From positions 434,001-498,000 of the forward strand of contig NZ_JAMTCJ010000003.1 in the NCBI RefSeq assembly GCF_024171815.1: a stretch of DNA of 64,000 bases, written 5' to 3'. Origin of the DNA: Williamsia maris. GTDB taxonomy: Bacteria; Actinomycetota; Actinomycetes; Mycobacteriales; Mycobacteriaceae. The position numbers and the translations under genes are program-made. The notes below the pieces were generated by a model. The model saw nothing but the letters and a program-made list of their open reading frames with translations. It had not been told where the DNA came from and made no database searches. This document shows, in pieces, positions 1 to 8,950 of the stretch. Each line of letters starts with the position of its first letter. Positions within the stretch are counted from its first letter, which is position 1.

Positions 1-496
1 GTCCGGCGACCGCGGCGTCCACGGTGCCCGGCAGCGACCGCAACGACTCTCGGTCGATGCCGATGACCCCGAGTCGCCGTGCCAGCGTCCCGACGACCGG
101 CCACGCGAGGAGCTCGGACTTGGCGACGAACCGGGCAGGCACGACCGACGCGATGGCCAGGATGTCGAGGAACGAGGTGTGGTTGGCGACGATGAGGCCG
201 GCTCCCCTGCCGACGAACGGCCGGCGGTCGTCGACCTGCACCGCGATGCCCAGCGCCGCGAGCAGGGACCGCGCGGCATGGCGGGTGAACCGGCGCCGTA
301 CCGGGCGCGGCAGGGCCGTGACGATCGCCCCGGCGGGGACGAGACGGCAGATGGTCGCCACGACCCGCAGGAGCCGGATGGCGGTCCGTACGCGGTCGTG
401 TGTGCGAGCCGTGGCGGGCACGCAACTCGCATCGCACGGGCTGACGGGGAACCAGGCGTGGGCGCGCCGGGTGGGCGCGGTGTCGACGAGGGTCAT
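1..496 (-). CDS. PlsC-like 1-acylglycerol-3-phosphate acyltransferase, partial
   Basis: Only the N-terminal 165 codons are inside the window; the 3' part lies beyond base 1. Read on the minus strand the protein has an NHTSFLD motif at residues 105-111, the HX4D catalytic box of membrane-associated lysophospholipid acyltransferases, followed by a VIGIDRESLR segment matching the glycerol-phosphate-binding block of the family. Expected role: moving a fatty acyl chain onto a lyso-lipid at the inner membrane face. The ATG abuts the stop of the upstream GNAT gene (497-499), so the two are translationally coupled. The pair resembles OlsA/OlsB of ornithine-lipid synthesis and M. tuberculosis Rv3026c/Rv3027c, but the true acceptor cannot be read from sequence. 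Confidence 0.85.
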   Translation of the reverse strand, partial: MTLVDTAPTRRAHAWFPVSPCDASCVPATARTHDRVRTAIRLLRVVATICRLVPAGAIVTALPRPVRRRFTRHAARSLLAALGIAVQVDDRRPFVGRGAGLIVANHTSFLDILAIASVVPARFVAKSELLAWPVVGTLARRLGVIGIDRESLRSLPGTVDAAVAG

Positions 497-1330
497 CTAG
501 GCCTCCGCGGCGTCGGCGGCCGAGCGCAGTCGGTCGAGGTATCGGGTGTTGGCCTGCTGCTTGTCGATGATCGTGACGAAGTCGGCGACGCCGAACACGA
601 GGTCGTGGGCGGGCTCGCCGCAGATCTGCGCCCCGATCCGCAGGTAGCCGCGCAGCAGCGGCGGCAGCGCCGGCCGGGAGGGCGGAGCGATGTCGTCGAG
701 TCCACGCCCGTCGATGTCGACAGGGGTACGCGGATGAACCTCCCAGGGCGCGCGGTGGCGGTCGCGGACGAGATCGCGGATGCCCCGGATGTGGGCGCCG
801 GGTGCGGTGCCGTCGCCGATGTCGACGGGCACCGAGGTGCACCCGACGGCGTAGCGGTGGCCGGTGTCGTCGAGGTAGCGCAGGATCCCCGACCACATCA
901 GGGCCATCACCGAGCCCGAGCGGTGTTCGACCGCCACACACGCCCGGCCCATCTCGACGGTCTGCGGGGCGATGGGGTCGAGTTCGGCGAGGTCGAACTC
1001 GGTGGCGGTGTAGAGGCCGCCCGCGGCGATGGCTCCCGTCGGCGGGAGCATCCGGTAACAGCCGACCACCTCGTCGGTGTCGTTGCGGCGGACGATCAGG
1101 TGGTCGCAGAAGTCGTCGAAACGATCCGCGTCCCGACCGTCGGTCACGCCGGCCATCGCCGACGCGAACCCCGGCTCCCGGGAGAACACCGCGAATCGCA
1201 GGCGCTGCGCCGCGACGATGTCACGCGGGTCGGCGGTGAGATGAAGGCTGTAGGTCGGTCCGGTGATGAGCGGACGCGCTGCGCTCGGCGGGGTCGGGAG
1301 GGGTCGATCGGCCAGCAGTGAGTTGGTCAT
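497..1330 (-). CDS. GNAT-fold acyltransferase (OlsB / hemolysin-like)
   Basis: 277-aa protein of the OlsB/hemolysin GNAT family, whose best-known members acylate ornithine using an acyl donor. Visible family features are the RLRFAVFSREPGF segment near the N-terminus, the DHLIVRRNDTDEVVGCYRML strand, and a C-terminal region carrying PPLLRGYLRIGAQICGEPA. The ATG at 1330 is preferred because homology-like sequence begins soon after it; an open frame continues to 1438 but crosses low-information sequence. It lies downstream of etfBA beyond a strong hairpin and directly abuts the PlsC-like gene, matching the Rv3027c-Rv3026c arrangement. Ornithine-lipid synthesis is an inference from this pairing; another amine acceptor is possible. 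Confidence 0.8.
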   Translation of the reverse strand: MTNSLLADRPLPTPPSAARPLITGPTYSLHLTADPRDIVAAQRLRFAVFSREPGFASAMAGVTDGRDADRFDDFCDHLIVRRNDTDEVVGCYRMLPPTGAIAAGGLYTATEFDLAELDPIAPQTVEMGRACVAVEHRSGSVMALMWSGILRYLDDTGHRYAVGCTSVPVDIGDGTAPGAHIRGIRDLVRDRHRAPWEVHPRTPVDIDGRGLDDIAPPSRPALPPLLRGYLRIGAQICGEPAHDLVFGVADFVTIIDKQQANTRYLDRLRSAADAAEA

Positions 1331-1435
1331 GGCCACAGGTGTAGTGGCCGATTCGGACAGCACTGCAGCGGCACGGTGTCGTGTCGATGGAGGCGTGATG
1401 AACTCCCCCGGCCAGGGTGAACCGGGCCCGACACG

Positions 1436-1469
1436 CACATGACCCCCGGGAGATCCCGGGGGTCATGTG
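1436..1469 (-). terminator. Perfect 16-bp-stem hairpin after etfA
   Basis: Bases 1436-1451 are the exact reverse complement of 1454-1469, leaving GA in the middle (arms CACATGACCCCCGGGA and TCCCGGGGGTCATGTG). It lies 23 bp past the etfA stop and upstream of the GNAT start at 1330. There is no T-run, as is common for actinobacterial terminators. It probably separates etfBA transcription from the acyltransferase pair. Confidence 0.7.
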
Positions 1470-1491
1470 GTCGTTCAGGTCGTGCTGGAAC

Positions 1492-2448
1492 TCACTTGCG
1501 CTTGTTGACGGCCTCGGTGAGCTGGGGTGCGACGTCGAACAGGTCGCCGACGATGCCGAAGTCGGCGATCTCGAAGATCGGCGCCTCCTCGTCCTTGTTC
1601 ACCGCGACGATGGTCTTCGAGGTCTGCATGCCCGCACGGTGCTGGATGGCGCCGGAGATACCGAGGGCCACGTACAGCTGAGGCGACACGGTCTTGCCGG
1701 TCTGACCCACCTGGAACTGGCCCGGGTAGTACCCGGAGTCGACCGCTGCGCGCGAGGCGCCCACGGCGGCACCGAGCGAGTCGGCGAGATCCTCGACGAC
1801 CGAGAACTTCTCGGCGCTGCCGACACCGCGTCCACCGGAGACGACGATCGACGCCTCGGTGAGCTCGGGGCGGTCGCCACCGACGATGGGCTCGATCTTG
1901 GTGATCTTGACGGCGTTCTCGGCCGCGGCCGGGACCTCGACGTCGACGCGCTCGCCTGCACCGGCCTGCGGCTCGGCCTCCACTGCGCCCGGACGGACGG
2001 AGTAGATGGGCACGTCACCCTTGGCGGTGGCGTCGACGGTGAACGCGCCACCGAAGATCGAGTGCACCGCGCTGCCATCGGAGTTCAGGCCGACCACGTC
2101 GTAGAGGATGCCGGATCCGAGACGGACCGCGAGGCGACCGGAGATCTCCTTGCCGTCGGCGTTCGCCGCGACGATGACGCCGGCGGGCGAGGCCTGCTCG
2201 ACAACCGCGGCGAGGACGTCGACGCGGGGGCTGATCAGGTAGTTCTCGACGTCGTCGGACTCGGCGACGTAGATCTTCTCGGCACCGGCCTCGGTGAGGC
2301 CGGCGATCAGCGCGTCGGCGTTGCCGGGCTTGCCGACGACGACGACGGACGGGGTACCCAGTGCACGTGCTGCCGTGATCAGTTCGCCGGTGACCTTCTT
2401 CAGTCCACCCTCTGCGTCCTGCTCGGCAAGAATCAAAACTTCAGCCAT
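1492..2448 (-). CDS. etfA: Electron transfer flavoprotein alpha subunit
   Basis: 318 aa, full length for EtfA/FixB. It forms the ETF heterodimer with EtfB and passes electrons from acyl-CoA dehydrogenases to the respiratory chain. The N-terminal domain starts [17 protein letters not shown]; the C-terminal FAD-binding domain carries [35 protein letters not shown] and the [11 protein letters not shown] segment typical of the flavin site. It follows etfB by 14 bp on the same strand, and a strong hairpin closes the unit. The order matches Rv3028c/Rv3029c (fixB/fixA). Confidence 0.96.
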   Translation of the reverse strand: MAEVLILAEQDAEGGLKKVTGELITAARALGTPSVVVVGKPGNADALIAGLTEAGAEKIYVAESDDVENYLISPRVDVLAAVVEQASPAGVIVAANADGKEISGRLAVRLGSGILYDVVGLNSDGSAVHSIFGGAFTVDATAKGDVPIYSVRPGAVEAEPQAGAGERVDVEVPAAAENAVKITKIEPIVGGDRPELTEASIVVSGGRGVGSAEKFSVVEDLADSLGAAVGASRAAVDSGYYPGQFQVGQTGKTVSPQLYVALGISGAIQHRAGMQTSKTIVAVNKDEEAPIFEIADFGIVGDLFDVAPQLTEAVNKRK

Positions 2449-2462
2449 GATTTCTACGCTCC

Positions 2463-3248
2463 TCAGATGATCTTCTGTCCGACAAGGTATTCGGCGACCT
2501 TCGTGCCGCCGTCACCTTCATCGGTCACGCGCTCGCCCGCGGTCTTGGGCGGCTTCGGGGTGGACGAGGTGACCGAGGAACCTGCGTTCTCGAGGCCCAC
2601 GTCCGACGGCTCGACACCGATCTCGGCGAGCGAGAGGACCTGTACTTCCTTCTTCTTCGCCGCCATGATCCCCTTGAACGAGGGGAATCGGGGCTCGTTG
2701 ATCTTCTCGGTCACGCTCACGATGGCAGGCAGCGTGGCCTCGACGTGGGTGATGCCCTCGTCGGTCTCGCGCTCGCCGGTGAGGGTCTCGCCCTCGACGG
2801 TGAGCTTGCGCAGGTGCGTCAGGTGCGGGAGCTCGAGGTACTCGGCGATCATGGCCGGCACCGCGCCGCCACGTCCGTCGGTGGCCTCGTTGCCCGCGAT
2901 GACGAGCTCGACACCCTCGACGGTGCCCAGCGCACGTGCGAGCACGTATGCGGTCTGGACCGAGTCGGAGCCGTGCATCAGGTCGTCCTTGATGTGGATG
3001 GCCTTGTCGGCACCCATGGACAGAGCCTTGCGGATAGCGTCGGATGCGCGCTCGGGTCCGGCGGACAGGATCGTCACCTCGCCCCCGCTCGCCTCCTTGA
3101 TCTGGAGCGCCTCTTCGACAGCGCGCTCGTTGATCTCGTCGAGCACCGCGTCGGCTGCTTCACGGTCCAGCGTGTAGTCACCATCGGAGAGCTTGCGCTC
3201 GGACCAGGTGTCTGGAACCTGCTTGATCAATACGACAGTGTTCGTCAT
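2463..3248 (-). CDS. etfB: Electron transfer flavoprotein beta subunit
   Basis: 261 aa from the ATG at 3248 (MTNTVVLIKQVPDTWSERKL). The N-terminal VLIKQVPD, central VIAGNEATDGRGGAVPAMIAEYL and the INEPRFPSFKGIMAAKKK signature near residue 190 are diagnostic of EtfB/FixA; the last is the segment at the ETF-dehydrogenase interface. An in-frame ATG at 3257 sits 3 bp behind AGGAGG and could also be used; 3248 is preferred because orthologues begin MTN. It is the first gene of etfBA, with a palindromic operator candidate 35-50 bp upstream. Confidence 0.96.
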   Translation of the reverse strand: MTNTVVLIKQVPDTWSERKLSDGDYTLDREAADAVLDEINERAVEEALQIKEASGGEVTILSAGPERASDAIRKALSMGADKAIHIKDDLMHGSDSVQTAYVLARALGTVEGVELVIAGNEATDGRGGAVPAMIAEYLELPHLTHLRKLTVEGETLTGERETDEGITHVEATLPAIVSVTEKINEPRFPSFKGIMAAKKKEVQVLSLAEIGVEPSDVGLENAGSSVTSSTPKPPKTAGERVTDEGDGGTKVAEYLVGQKII

Positions 3249-3282
3249 GGTCCTCATCGACCTCCTGCTTGGGGTTCGTCAA

Positions 3283-3298
3283 CTTACCGCCCGGTAAG
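3283..3298. promoter_or_regulatory. Palindromic operator candidate upstream of etfBA
   Basis: CTTACCGCCCGGTAAG: 7-bp perfect arms around a 2-bp centre, the size and form of many TetR-family operators (ACCG-N2-CGGT core). On the minus strand a possible -10 (TATCCT, bases 3297-3302) overlaps it, so a bound protein would block transcription of etfBA. The regulator is unknown and no gene for it is adjacent. Confidence 0.5.
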
Positions 3299-3414
3299 GA
3301 TAAGCGTTCCATTCCACTTTAACCCCAACCAGGGGCCTGATTGACACCCGTTCCATGCCAGGTCCGGAGGTGGCCATGACGCTGATCACAACGTCGGCCA
3401 CTAGGCTCCCGGGG

Positions 3415-4203
3415 ATGATCAACCCAACCGAGCGCCCGGAGTCGACACAGGGGCCCACCCTCGTGCTCACCGGCGAACGCACCGCGCCGGGGATCGCCGA
3501 GGAGAACTACTGGTTCCGGCGACATGAAGTGGCCTACGAGCACATCCTCGCGATCTGTACCGACCGTGACGTGCTCGAAGCCGGATCCGGCGAGGGGTAC
3601 GGAGCGGACATGCTCGCCGATGTCGCGCGGAGCGTGGTGTGCGTCGACTACGACGCCACCGCCGTCGCCCACACCCGGGCCCGGTATCCGCGACTGAGCA
3701 TCGAACAGGGCAATCTGATCGACCTCCCGTTGGCCGATGCGAGCGTCGACGTGGTGGTCAATTTTCAGGTGATCGAGCACCTGTGGGATCAGCCACAATT
3801 CGTCCGGGAATGCGCGCGGGTCCTGCGCCCGGGTGGGGTGCTGCTGATGAGCACACCGAACCGGATCACCTTCTCCCCCGGCCGCGACACCCCGCTGAAC
3901 CCGTTCCACACCCGGGAGCTGTCGGCCACCGAACTCACCGAACTCCTCACCGACAACGGTTTCGCGGTCTCCGAGATGGCCGGCGTGCACCACGGCGCCG
4001 CGCTCCGCGCGCTCGACAAGCGCTGGGGCGGGTCGTTCATCGACGCGCAGATCCAGCGTGCGCTCGACGGTGAACCCTGGCCCACCGCGCTGACGGCCGA
4101 CGTCGCGAGCATCCGGTCGACCGATTTCGAGATCCACCCCGACGACATCGAGGACAGCCTCGATCTGCTGGCCGTCGCGCTGAAGCCCTCCGAGCAGACA
4201 TGA
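3415..4203 (+). CDS. SAM-dependent methyltransferase of the MGLP cluster (Rv3030-like)
   Basis: 262-aa class I methyltransferase. SAM motif I is VLEAGSGEGYGADML, followed by the acidic VVCVDYD loop and a VNFQVIEHLWDQPQFV motif IV. The start at 3415 is chosen because a -10 element (TAGGCT, 3402-3407) ends 7 bp before it, indicating a leaderless mRNA; earlier in-frame starts at 3355 and 3376 would precede that promoter. Its stop overlaps the next ATG (ATGA at 4200), and the three genes Rv3030-3031-3032 keep this order. In mycobacteria this cluster is assigned to 6-O-methylglucose lipopolysaccharide, so sugar O-methylation is the likely role; the exact position methylated is not shown by sequence. 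Confidence 0.88.
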   Translation: MINPTERPESTQGPTLVLTGERTAPGIAEENYWFRRHEVAYEHILAICTDRDVLEAGSGEGYGADMLADVARSVVCVDYDATAVAHTRARYPRLSIEQGNLIDLPLADASVDVVVNFQVIEHLWDQPQFVRECARVLRPGGVLLMSTPNRITFSPGRDTPLNPFHTRELSATELTELLTDNGFAVSEMAGVHHGAALRALDKRWGGSFIDAQIQRALDGEPWPTALTADVASIRSTDFEIHPDDIEDSLDLLAVALKPSEQT

Positions 4204-5732
4204 CCGCCGACCGGGAGGTCCCCGGACAGTTCTCGATCGTTCTGCACTCCCACCTTCCGTGGCTCGCGAACCACGGACGGTGGCCGGTCGGCGAGGAGTG
4301 GCTCTACCAGTCCTGGGCCGGCTCCTACCAACCCCTGTTCGCGGCGTTCCGACGGCTGGCCGCCGACGGCCTCACCGGTCAGGTCAGTCTCGGTGTGACC
4401 CCGGTGCTCGCGGCGCAGCTCGACGATCCGCACTGCCTGGCGTCGATGTACGAGTGGCTCGCCTCCTGGCAGCTGCGCGCGCAGGAGGCCGCACTCGTAC
4501 CCGGCGGGGGCTCGGCAGAACTCGGCAGGCGCGAGTACCGCGCCGCCGATGCCGCACTCGACGACTTCGAGACGCACTGGCGCCACGGCGGTTCCGGCGC
4601 CCTGCGGGCGCTCGTCGACGCCGGGACGGTGGAACTGCTCGGCGGTCCGCTCGCGCACTCGTTCGGACCGTTGCTCGATCCACGACTCCGACGCTTCGCC
4701 CTCGACGAGGGGCTGCACGACGCAGGCGTCCGCGTCGGCTCACGACCGCGGGGCATCTGGGCGCCGGAATGCGCCTTCGCCCCGGGGATGGAGACGGAGT
4801 ACCGCGACGCCGGTGTCCGACATTTCATGGTCGACGGTCCGGCGTTGCGCGGTGACACCGCGCTGGGGCGCCCGGTCGGCGACAGCGGTGTCGTCGCCTT
4901 CGGGCGCGACCTCGACATCAGCTACCGGGTGTGGTCGCCGCGATCGGGGTATCCGGGCCACGGCGCGTACCGGGATTTCCACACCTACGACCATCATTCG
5001 GGTCTCAAGCCCGCCCGGGTCACCGGCCGGTCGGTGCCCGGGGACCAGAAGGCACCGTACGAACCGGAGCGGGCGCAGCGCGCGCTGGCGGTCCACGTCG
5101 AGGACTTCGTCATGCGGGTGCGCGAGCGACTGATCAGCGAGTCCGATCGGATCGGCCGGCCGGCCCTCGTGGTCGCGGCCTTCGACACCGAACTGTTCGG
5201 ACACTGGTGGTTCGAGGGTCCGCAGTGGCTCGAGGCCGTGTTGCGGCGCCTGCCCGAGGTCGGCGTCTCCGTCGGCACCCTCGCCGACGCCCACGACGCC
5301 GGATTCGTCGGTGCCCCGGTCGATCTCGAGCGTTCCTCGTGGGGGTCGGGCAAGGACTGGCGGGTATGGGACGGGCCCGCGGTCTCGGATCTGGTGGCCC
5401 TCAACTCCGACGTGGTCCGTTCCGCGTTGGACACCGTGGCCAAGCGCCTCGACACCCGCGGCGTCGGCCGTGACCGGGTGTCCGATCAGATCCTGCGCGA
5501 GGCGCTGCTGACCGTGTCGTCGGACTGGGCGTTCATGGTGTCGAAGGAATCGGCGGCAGGCTACGCACGCGAGCGGGCGTTCAAGCACGCACACGCCACG
5601 CGCGAGATCTGTTGGGCCGCAGACGCCGGTCGTGACGGCACGGCCACGCGTCTCGCCGACGGTTGGCACCGCGCCGACACCCTCTTCCCCGGGCTCGATG
5701 CCCGCCGCATCCGACGGCACGACTTCTCATGA
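4200..5732 (+). CDS. GH57 1,4-alpha-glucan branching enzyme (Rv3031-like)
   Basis: 510-aa glycoside hydrolase family 57 protein. It opens with the family HSHLPW motif; the nucleophile region reads GIWAPECAF with Glu at about residue 190, and the acid/base region reads AFDTELFGHWWFEG with Asp at about residue 329. Both match GH57 branching enzymes, which cut an alpha-1,4 glucan and rejoin it as an alpha-1,6 branch. Length is normal. It overlaps the methyltransferase and the downstream glycosyltransferase by ATGA junctions, so the three are made together. The context points to branching of the methylglucose lipopolysaccharide precursor in the cytosol rather than bulk glycogen. Confidence 0.92.
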   Translation: MTADREVPGQFSIVLHSHLPWLANHGRWPVGEEWLYQSWAGSYQPLFAAFRRLAADGLTGQVSLGVTPVLAAQLDDPHCLASMYEWLASWQLRAQEAALVPGGGSAELGRREYRAADAALDDFETHWRHGGSGALRALVDAGTVELLGGPLAHSFGPLLDPRLRRFALDEGLHDAGVRVGSRPRGIWAPECAFAPGMETEYRDAGVRHFMVDGPALRGDTALGRPVGDSGVVAFGRDLDISYRVWSPRSGYPGHGAYRDFHTYDHHSGLKPARVTGRSVPGDQKAPYEPERAQRALAVHVEDFVMRVRERLISESDRIGRPALVVAAFDTELFGHWWFEGPQWLEAVLRRLPEVGVSVGTLADAHDAGFVGAPVDLERSSWGSGKDWRVWDGPAVSDLVALNSDVVRSALDTVAKRLDTRGVGRDRVSDQILREALLTVSSDWAFMVSKESAAGYARERAFKHAHATREICWAADAGRDGTATRLADGWHRADTLFPGLDARRIRRHDFS

Positions 5733-6991
5733 AGATTCTTGTGGTGTCGTGGGAGTACCCGCCGGTCGTCGTCGGCGGTCTCGGCCGACACGTGCACCAT
5801 CTCGCCGTCGAGCTCGCTGCCCTGGGCAACGAGGTCGTCGTGCTCACCCGCACACCGACCGGATCCGACGCGGTGACGCACCCGTCGTCGGACGAGGTGG
5901 TCGAGGGGGTGCGGGTCGTCGCCGCGGCGGAGGATCCCCCTGCCTTCGATTTCGCGCAGGACATGATGGCCTGGGTTCTGGCCATGGGGCACAGCATGAT
6001 CCGATCGGGACTGCGGATCCGATCCGCCACCGGCGAGCCGTGGGTACCCGATGTCGTACACGCCCACGACTGGCTGGTCGCGCACCCCGCCGTCGCCCTG
6101 GCCGAGTTCCACGACGTGCCCCTGGTGGCCACGATCCACGCCACCGAGGCGGGTCGCCACAGCGGCTGGGTCAGTGGTCGGGTCAATCGGCAGGTGCACT
6201 CGGTGGAGTGGTGGCTCGCCGCCGAGGCCGACGCCCTCATCACGTGTTCGGCGTCGATGCACGACGAGGTGACCCGGCTGTTCGGGCCCGATCTCGCCGA
6301 GATCCACACCATCCACAACGGGATCGACATCACCACCTGGCCGTTCCGGCCACGCCGCGTCAACACCGGGCCGGCCACCCTGCTCTACGCCGGGCGTCTG
6401 GAGTACGAGAAGGGCATCCAGGACGCCATCGCGGCGCTGCCCCGTATCCGGCGGACCCATCCGGGGACGACGTTGATCATCGCCGGCGACGGAACCCAGG
6501 AGACCTGGCTCCGCGAACTGGTCCGCACGCACCGCGTGACCAGGGCGGTCACGTTCGCCGGTCCCGTCGGACACGACGGGCTGGTGACGCTCATGCAGGC
6601 CTGCGACGCGATCGTCCTACCGAGCCGCTACGAGCCGTTCGGCATAGTGGCGCTCGAGGCCGCGGCCACCGGCGCTCCCCTGGTGACCTCGACGGCGGGC
6701 GGACTCGGCGAGGCGGTCACCGACGGGGTGACCGGGTTGTCGTTCGCCGCGGGTGACGTGGCCGGGCTCGCCGCCGCGGTTCGCGGGGTCCTCGCCGATC
6801 CCGTTGCGGCACAACAGCGCGCGGTCAACGCACGGGACCGTCTCACCGCCGAGTTCTCCTGGGAGCTCGTGGCCGAACGCACCGCAGGCGTCTATCTCTC
6901 CGCCAAGCGACGGGTGCGCCAGCCGCTGGGACGGCCCGTCATCGTCGAGCGCCCCCTCCCCGATCGTGACCTCTCCGGCGGCCTCGACTGA
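5729..6991 (+). CDS. GT4 alpha-glucan glucosyltransferase (Rv3032-like)
   Basis: 420 aa from the ATG at 5729, which overlaps the GH57 stop. It is a two-domain GT-B fold enzyme: N-terminal VVSWEYPPVVVGGLGRHV (glycogen-synthase-like acceptor/donor loop), DVVHAHDWLV, then a C-terminal GT4 domain with LLYAGRLEYEKGIQDAI and the EX7E motif EPFGIVALE. M. tuberculosis Rv3032 elongates the alpha-1,4-glucan chain of MGLP. The gene is third in the methyltransferase-GH57-GT operon. It is related to the glgA gene at 48.2 kb, so two chain-elongating enzymes are present in the window. Confidence 0.92.
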   Translation: MKILVVSWEYPPVVVGGLGRHVHHLAVELAALGNEVVVLTRTPTGSDAVTHPSSDEVVEGVRVVAAAEDPPAFDFAQDMMAWVLAMGHSMIRSGLRIRSATGEPWVPDVVHAHDWLVAHPAVALAEFHDVPLVATIHATEAGRHSGWVSGRVNRQVHSVEWWLAAEADALITCSASMHDEVTRLFGPDLAEIHTIHNGIDITTWPFRPRRVNTGPATLLYAGRLEYEKGIQDAIAALPRIRRTHPGTTLIIAGDGTQETWLRELVRTHRVTRAVTFAGPVGHDGLVTLMQACDAIVLPSRYEPFGIVALEAAATGAPLVTSTAGGLGEAVTDGVTGLSFAAGDVAGLAAAVRGVLADPVAAQQRAVNARDRLTAEFSWELVAERTAGVYLSAKRRVRQPLGRPVIVERPLPDRDLSGGLD

Positions 6992-7016
6992 CGAGGTGGG
7001 CCGCTAGATTGGCCCC

Positions 7017-8078
7017 ATGAGCCCCGACATCGACACCTCCACGCCCGTACTCGTCACCGGTGCCACCGGCTACGTCGCCGGATGGCTGATCAAGGATCTG
7101 CTCGCCGCCGGTGTCACCGTGCACGGCACCGTCCGCGATCCCGACAACACCGCGAAGGTCGCGCATCTGACCGCGCTGGCCGACTCGTCGCCGGGCACCC
7201 TGCGTCTGTTCCGCGCGCAACTGCTCGAGGACGGCTCGTTCGACGAGGCGATGGCGGGCTGCGGCATCGTCTTCCACACCGCGTCGCCCTTCACGTCGGA
7301 CTTCGACGACGCTCAGCGCGATCTGGTCGATCCGGCCGTCGAGGGCACCCGCACGGTGCTCGAGTCGGCCGACCGGACCGAGTCGGTCACCCGGGTGGTG
7401 CTGACCAGCTCGGTCGCCGCGATCTACACCGACACCGTCGACTGCGCGGACGCCGGCGGCACGCTGACCGAGCAGAACTGGAACACCTCGGCGTCGCTCG
7501 ACTACGAGCCCTACAACCTGTCGAAGACGTTGGCCGAGAAGAAGGCCTGGGAGATCGCCGACGCTCAGTCGCGCTGGACGCTCGTGGTCATCAACCCGTC
7601 GCTGGTCATCGGGCCGGCGCTGGGGCCGGCCCCGACGTCGGAGAGTTTCGCCATCGTCAGCCAGCTCGGCAACGGGATGATGGCGCTCGGTGCCCCGCGG
7701 ATCAAGATCGGCGTGGTCGACGTCCGCGAGGTCGCCGCGGCGCACGTCAACGCCGCCTACCTGCCCGAGGCCGAGGGGCGACACATCCTGTCCGCTGCGA
7801 ACACCGATCTGCTCGAGATGGGCCGCGCCCTGCTCCCCCGATTCGGGTGGCGCCGTCCGCTGCCGCGTTTCCCGCTGCCCATCCCGCTGCTGGTCGCCGT
7901 GGCACCCCTCGTCGGACGTGACCGACGGTTCGTCAAGCGGTGCTCGGGACGACCACTGCGACTGGACAACTCCAAGAGCCGCAGCGCCCTCGGGATCTCG
8001 TACCGGCCGATGCAGGAGTCGTTGGAGGAGATGTTCGCGACGATGCTCGACGCCGGTCAGGTGAAGCTGTTGCGCTAG
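7017..8078 (+). CDS. Extended SDR, dihydroflavonol-reductase-like oxidoreductase
   Basis: 353-aa NAD(P)-dependent epimerase/dehydratase-family protein. A Rossmann motif GATGYVAG lies near residues 13-20, the catalytic YNLSK (YxxxK) follows the LTSSVAAIY serine strand, and the C-terminal half has the RIKIGVVDVREVAAAH segment typical of flavonol-reductase-like SDRs. The substrate is not predictable. A -10 element TAGATT (7005-7010) ends 6 bp before the ATG, so the transcript is probably leaderless and separate from the upstream glucan operon. It is convergent with the hexapeptide acyltransferase gene, 21 bp apart. Confidence 0.85.
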   Translation: MSPDIDTSTPVLVTGATGYVAGWLIKDLLAAGVTVHGTVRDPDNTAKVAHLTALADSSPGTLRLFRAQLLEDGSFDEAMAGCGIVFHTASPFTSDFDDAQRDLVDPAVEGTRTVLESADRTESVTRVVLTSSVAAIYTDTVDCADAGGTLTEQNWNTSASLDYEPYNLSKTLAEKKAWEIADAQSRWTLVVINPSLVIGPALGPAPTSESFAIVSQLGNGMMALGAPRIKIGVVDVREVAAAHVNAAYLPEAEGRHILSAANTDLLEMGRALLPRFGWRRPLPRFPLPIPLLVAVAPLVGRDRRFVKRCSGRPLRLDNSKSRSALGISYRPMQESLEEMFATMLDAGQVKLLR

Positions 8079-8099
8079 GCGACCGAGAGTCGGGCGCGC

Positions 8100-8858
8100 T
8101 CAGGCGGAGTGGTCGCGGCCGGGTAGCGCGGCCTTCTTGCGTTCGATGTCGGCGAGCGCGCGCTCGAGCTCGGCGCGTTCGGCGGCGTTGGACGCCCACG
8201 CGTCCATCCGGTTCTTGACCACGCGGGCGGGCGCGCCGACGGCGATGGAGTAGTCACCGATCTCGCCCTTGACCACGGCGTGCGAGCCGAGGACGCATCC
8301 CCGACCGACGATCGTGTTGCGCAGGACCGACACCTTGGTCGCGACCCAGGTGTCGGCGCCGATCCGGACCGGTCCCTTGACGATGCCCTGATCCTTGATG
8401 GGCAGGGTGATGTCGTCCATCTTGTGGTCGAAGTCGCAGACGTAGCACCAGTCGGCCATCAGGGTCGATGCGCCGATCTCGATGTCGAGATAGGCGTTGA
8501 TGACGTTGTTCTCGCCGAGGACCACCTTGTCGCCGATGCGCAACGATCCCTCGTGGCAGCGGATCGAGTTGCCGTCGCCGATGTGCACCCACCGACCGAT
8601 CTCCAGCCGTGAGAGCTGCGGCGTGGCGTGGATCTCGACGTTCTTGCCGAGGAAGACCATGCCCCGCAGGACCACATGCGGGTTTGCGGTGCGGAAGCGC
8701 CAGAGGCGGAGGTAGCGGATCAGATACCAGGGCGAATAGGCCCGGTGGCTGATCACCCAGCGGAGCGAGTCACGGGTGATGAACCGCGCCTGAGCAGGAT
8801 CGCGGCGCCGGCCGGCGCGAAGGCGCGAACGCAGTGATGCGTTCCACATGCTCGTCAT
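8100..8858 (-). CDS. Left-handed beta-helix (hexapeptide) acyltransferase (Rv3034c-like)
   Basis: 252-aa acyltransferase. An N-terminal helical region of about 75 residues is followed by hexapeptide-repeat turns (KNVEIHATPQLSRLEIG, GDKVVLGENNVINAYLDIEIGA, GPVRIGADTWVATKVSVLRN, GRGCVLGSHAVVKGEIGDYSIAVGAPARVVKNR). The final AVGAPARVVK is the usual acetyl-CoA-binding end of such trimeric enzymes. The start at 8858 is favoured because TATCGT on the minus strand (8867-8872) lies 8 bp upstream, giving a leaderless mRNA; ATG 8849 is the alternative. The neighbourhood equals Rv3034c, proposed to acetylate methylglucose polysaccharides; that assignment is contextual. Confidence 0.85.
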   Translation of the reverse strand: MTSMWNASLRSRLRAGRRRDPAQARFITRDSLRWVISHRAYSPWYLIRYLRLWRFRTANPHVVLRGMVFLGKNVEIHATPQLSRLEIGRWVHIGDGNSIRCHEGSLRIGDKVVLGENNVINAYLDIEIGASTLMADWCYVCDFDHKMDDITLPIKDQGIVKGPVRIGADTWVATKVSVLRNTIVGRGCVLGSHAVVKGEIGDYSIAVGAPARVVKNRMDAWASNAAERAELERALADIERKKAALPGRDHSA

Positions 8859-8950
8859 GGGCTCACACGATAACCGACCCACCTCCGGTGCCGGATTCAT
8901 CGGTGCGCTCGCGATAGGCTCACCGGTGTTCATCGACGTTCAGGAGCACC

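Noticed and set aside
179-1321. Long plus-strand reading frame over the acyltransferase genes
   Set aside because: It is antisense to two clear genes; its composition (runs of Gly, Arg and Val) is typical of shadow frames in high-GC DNA.
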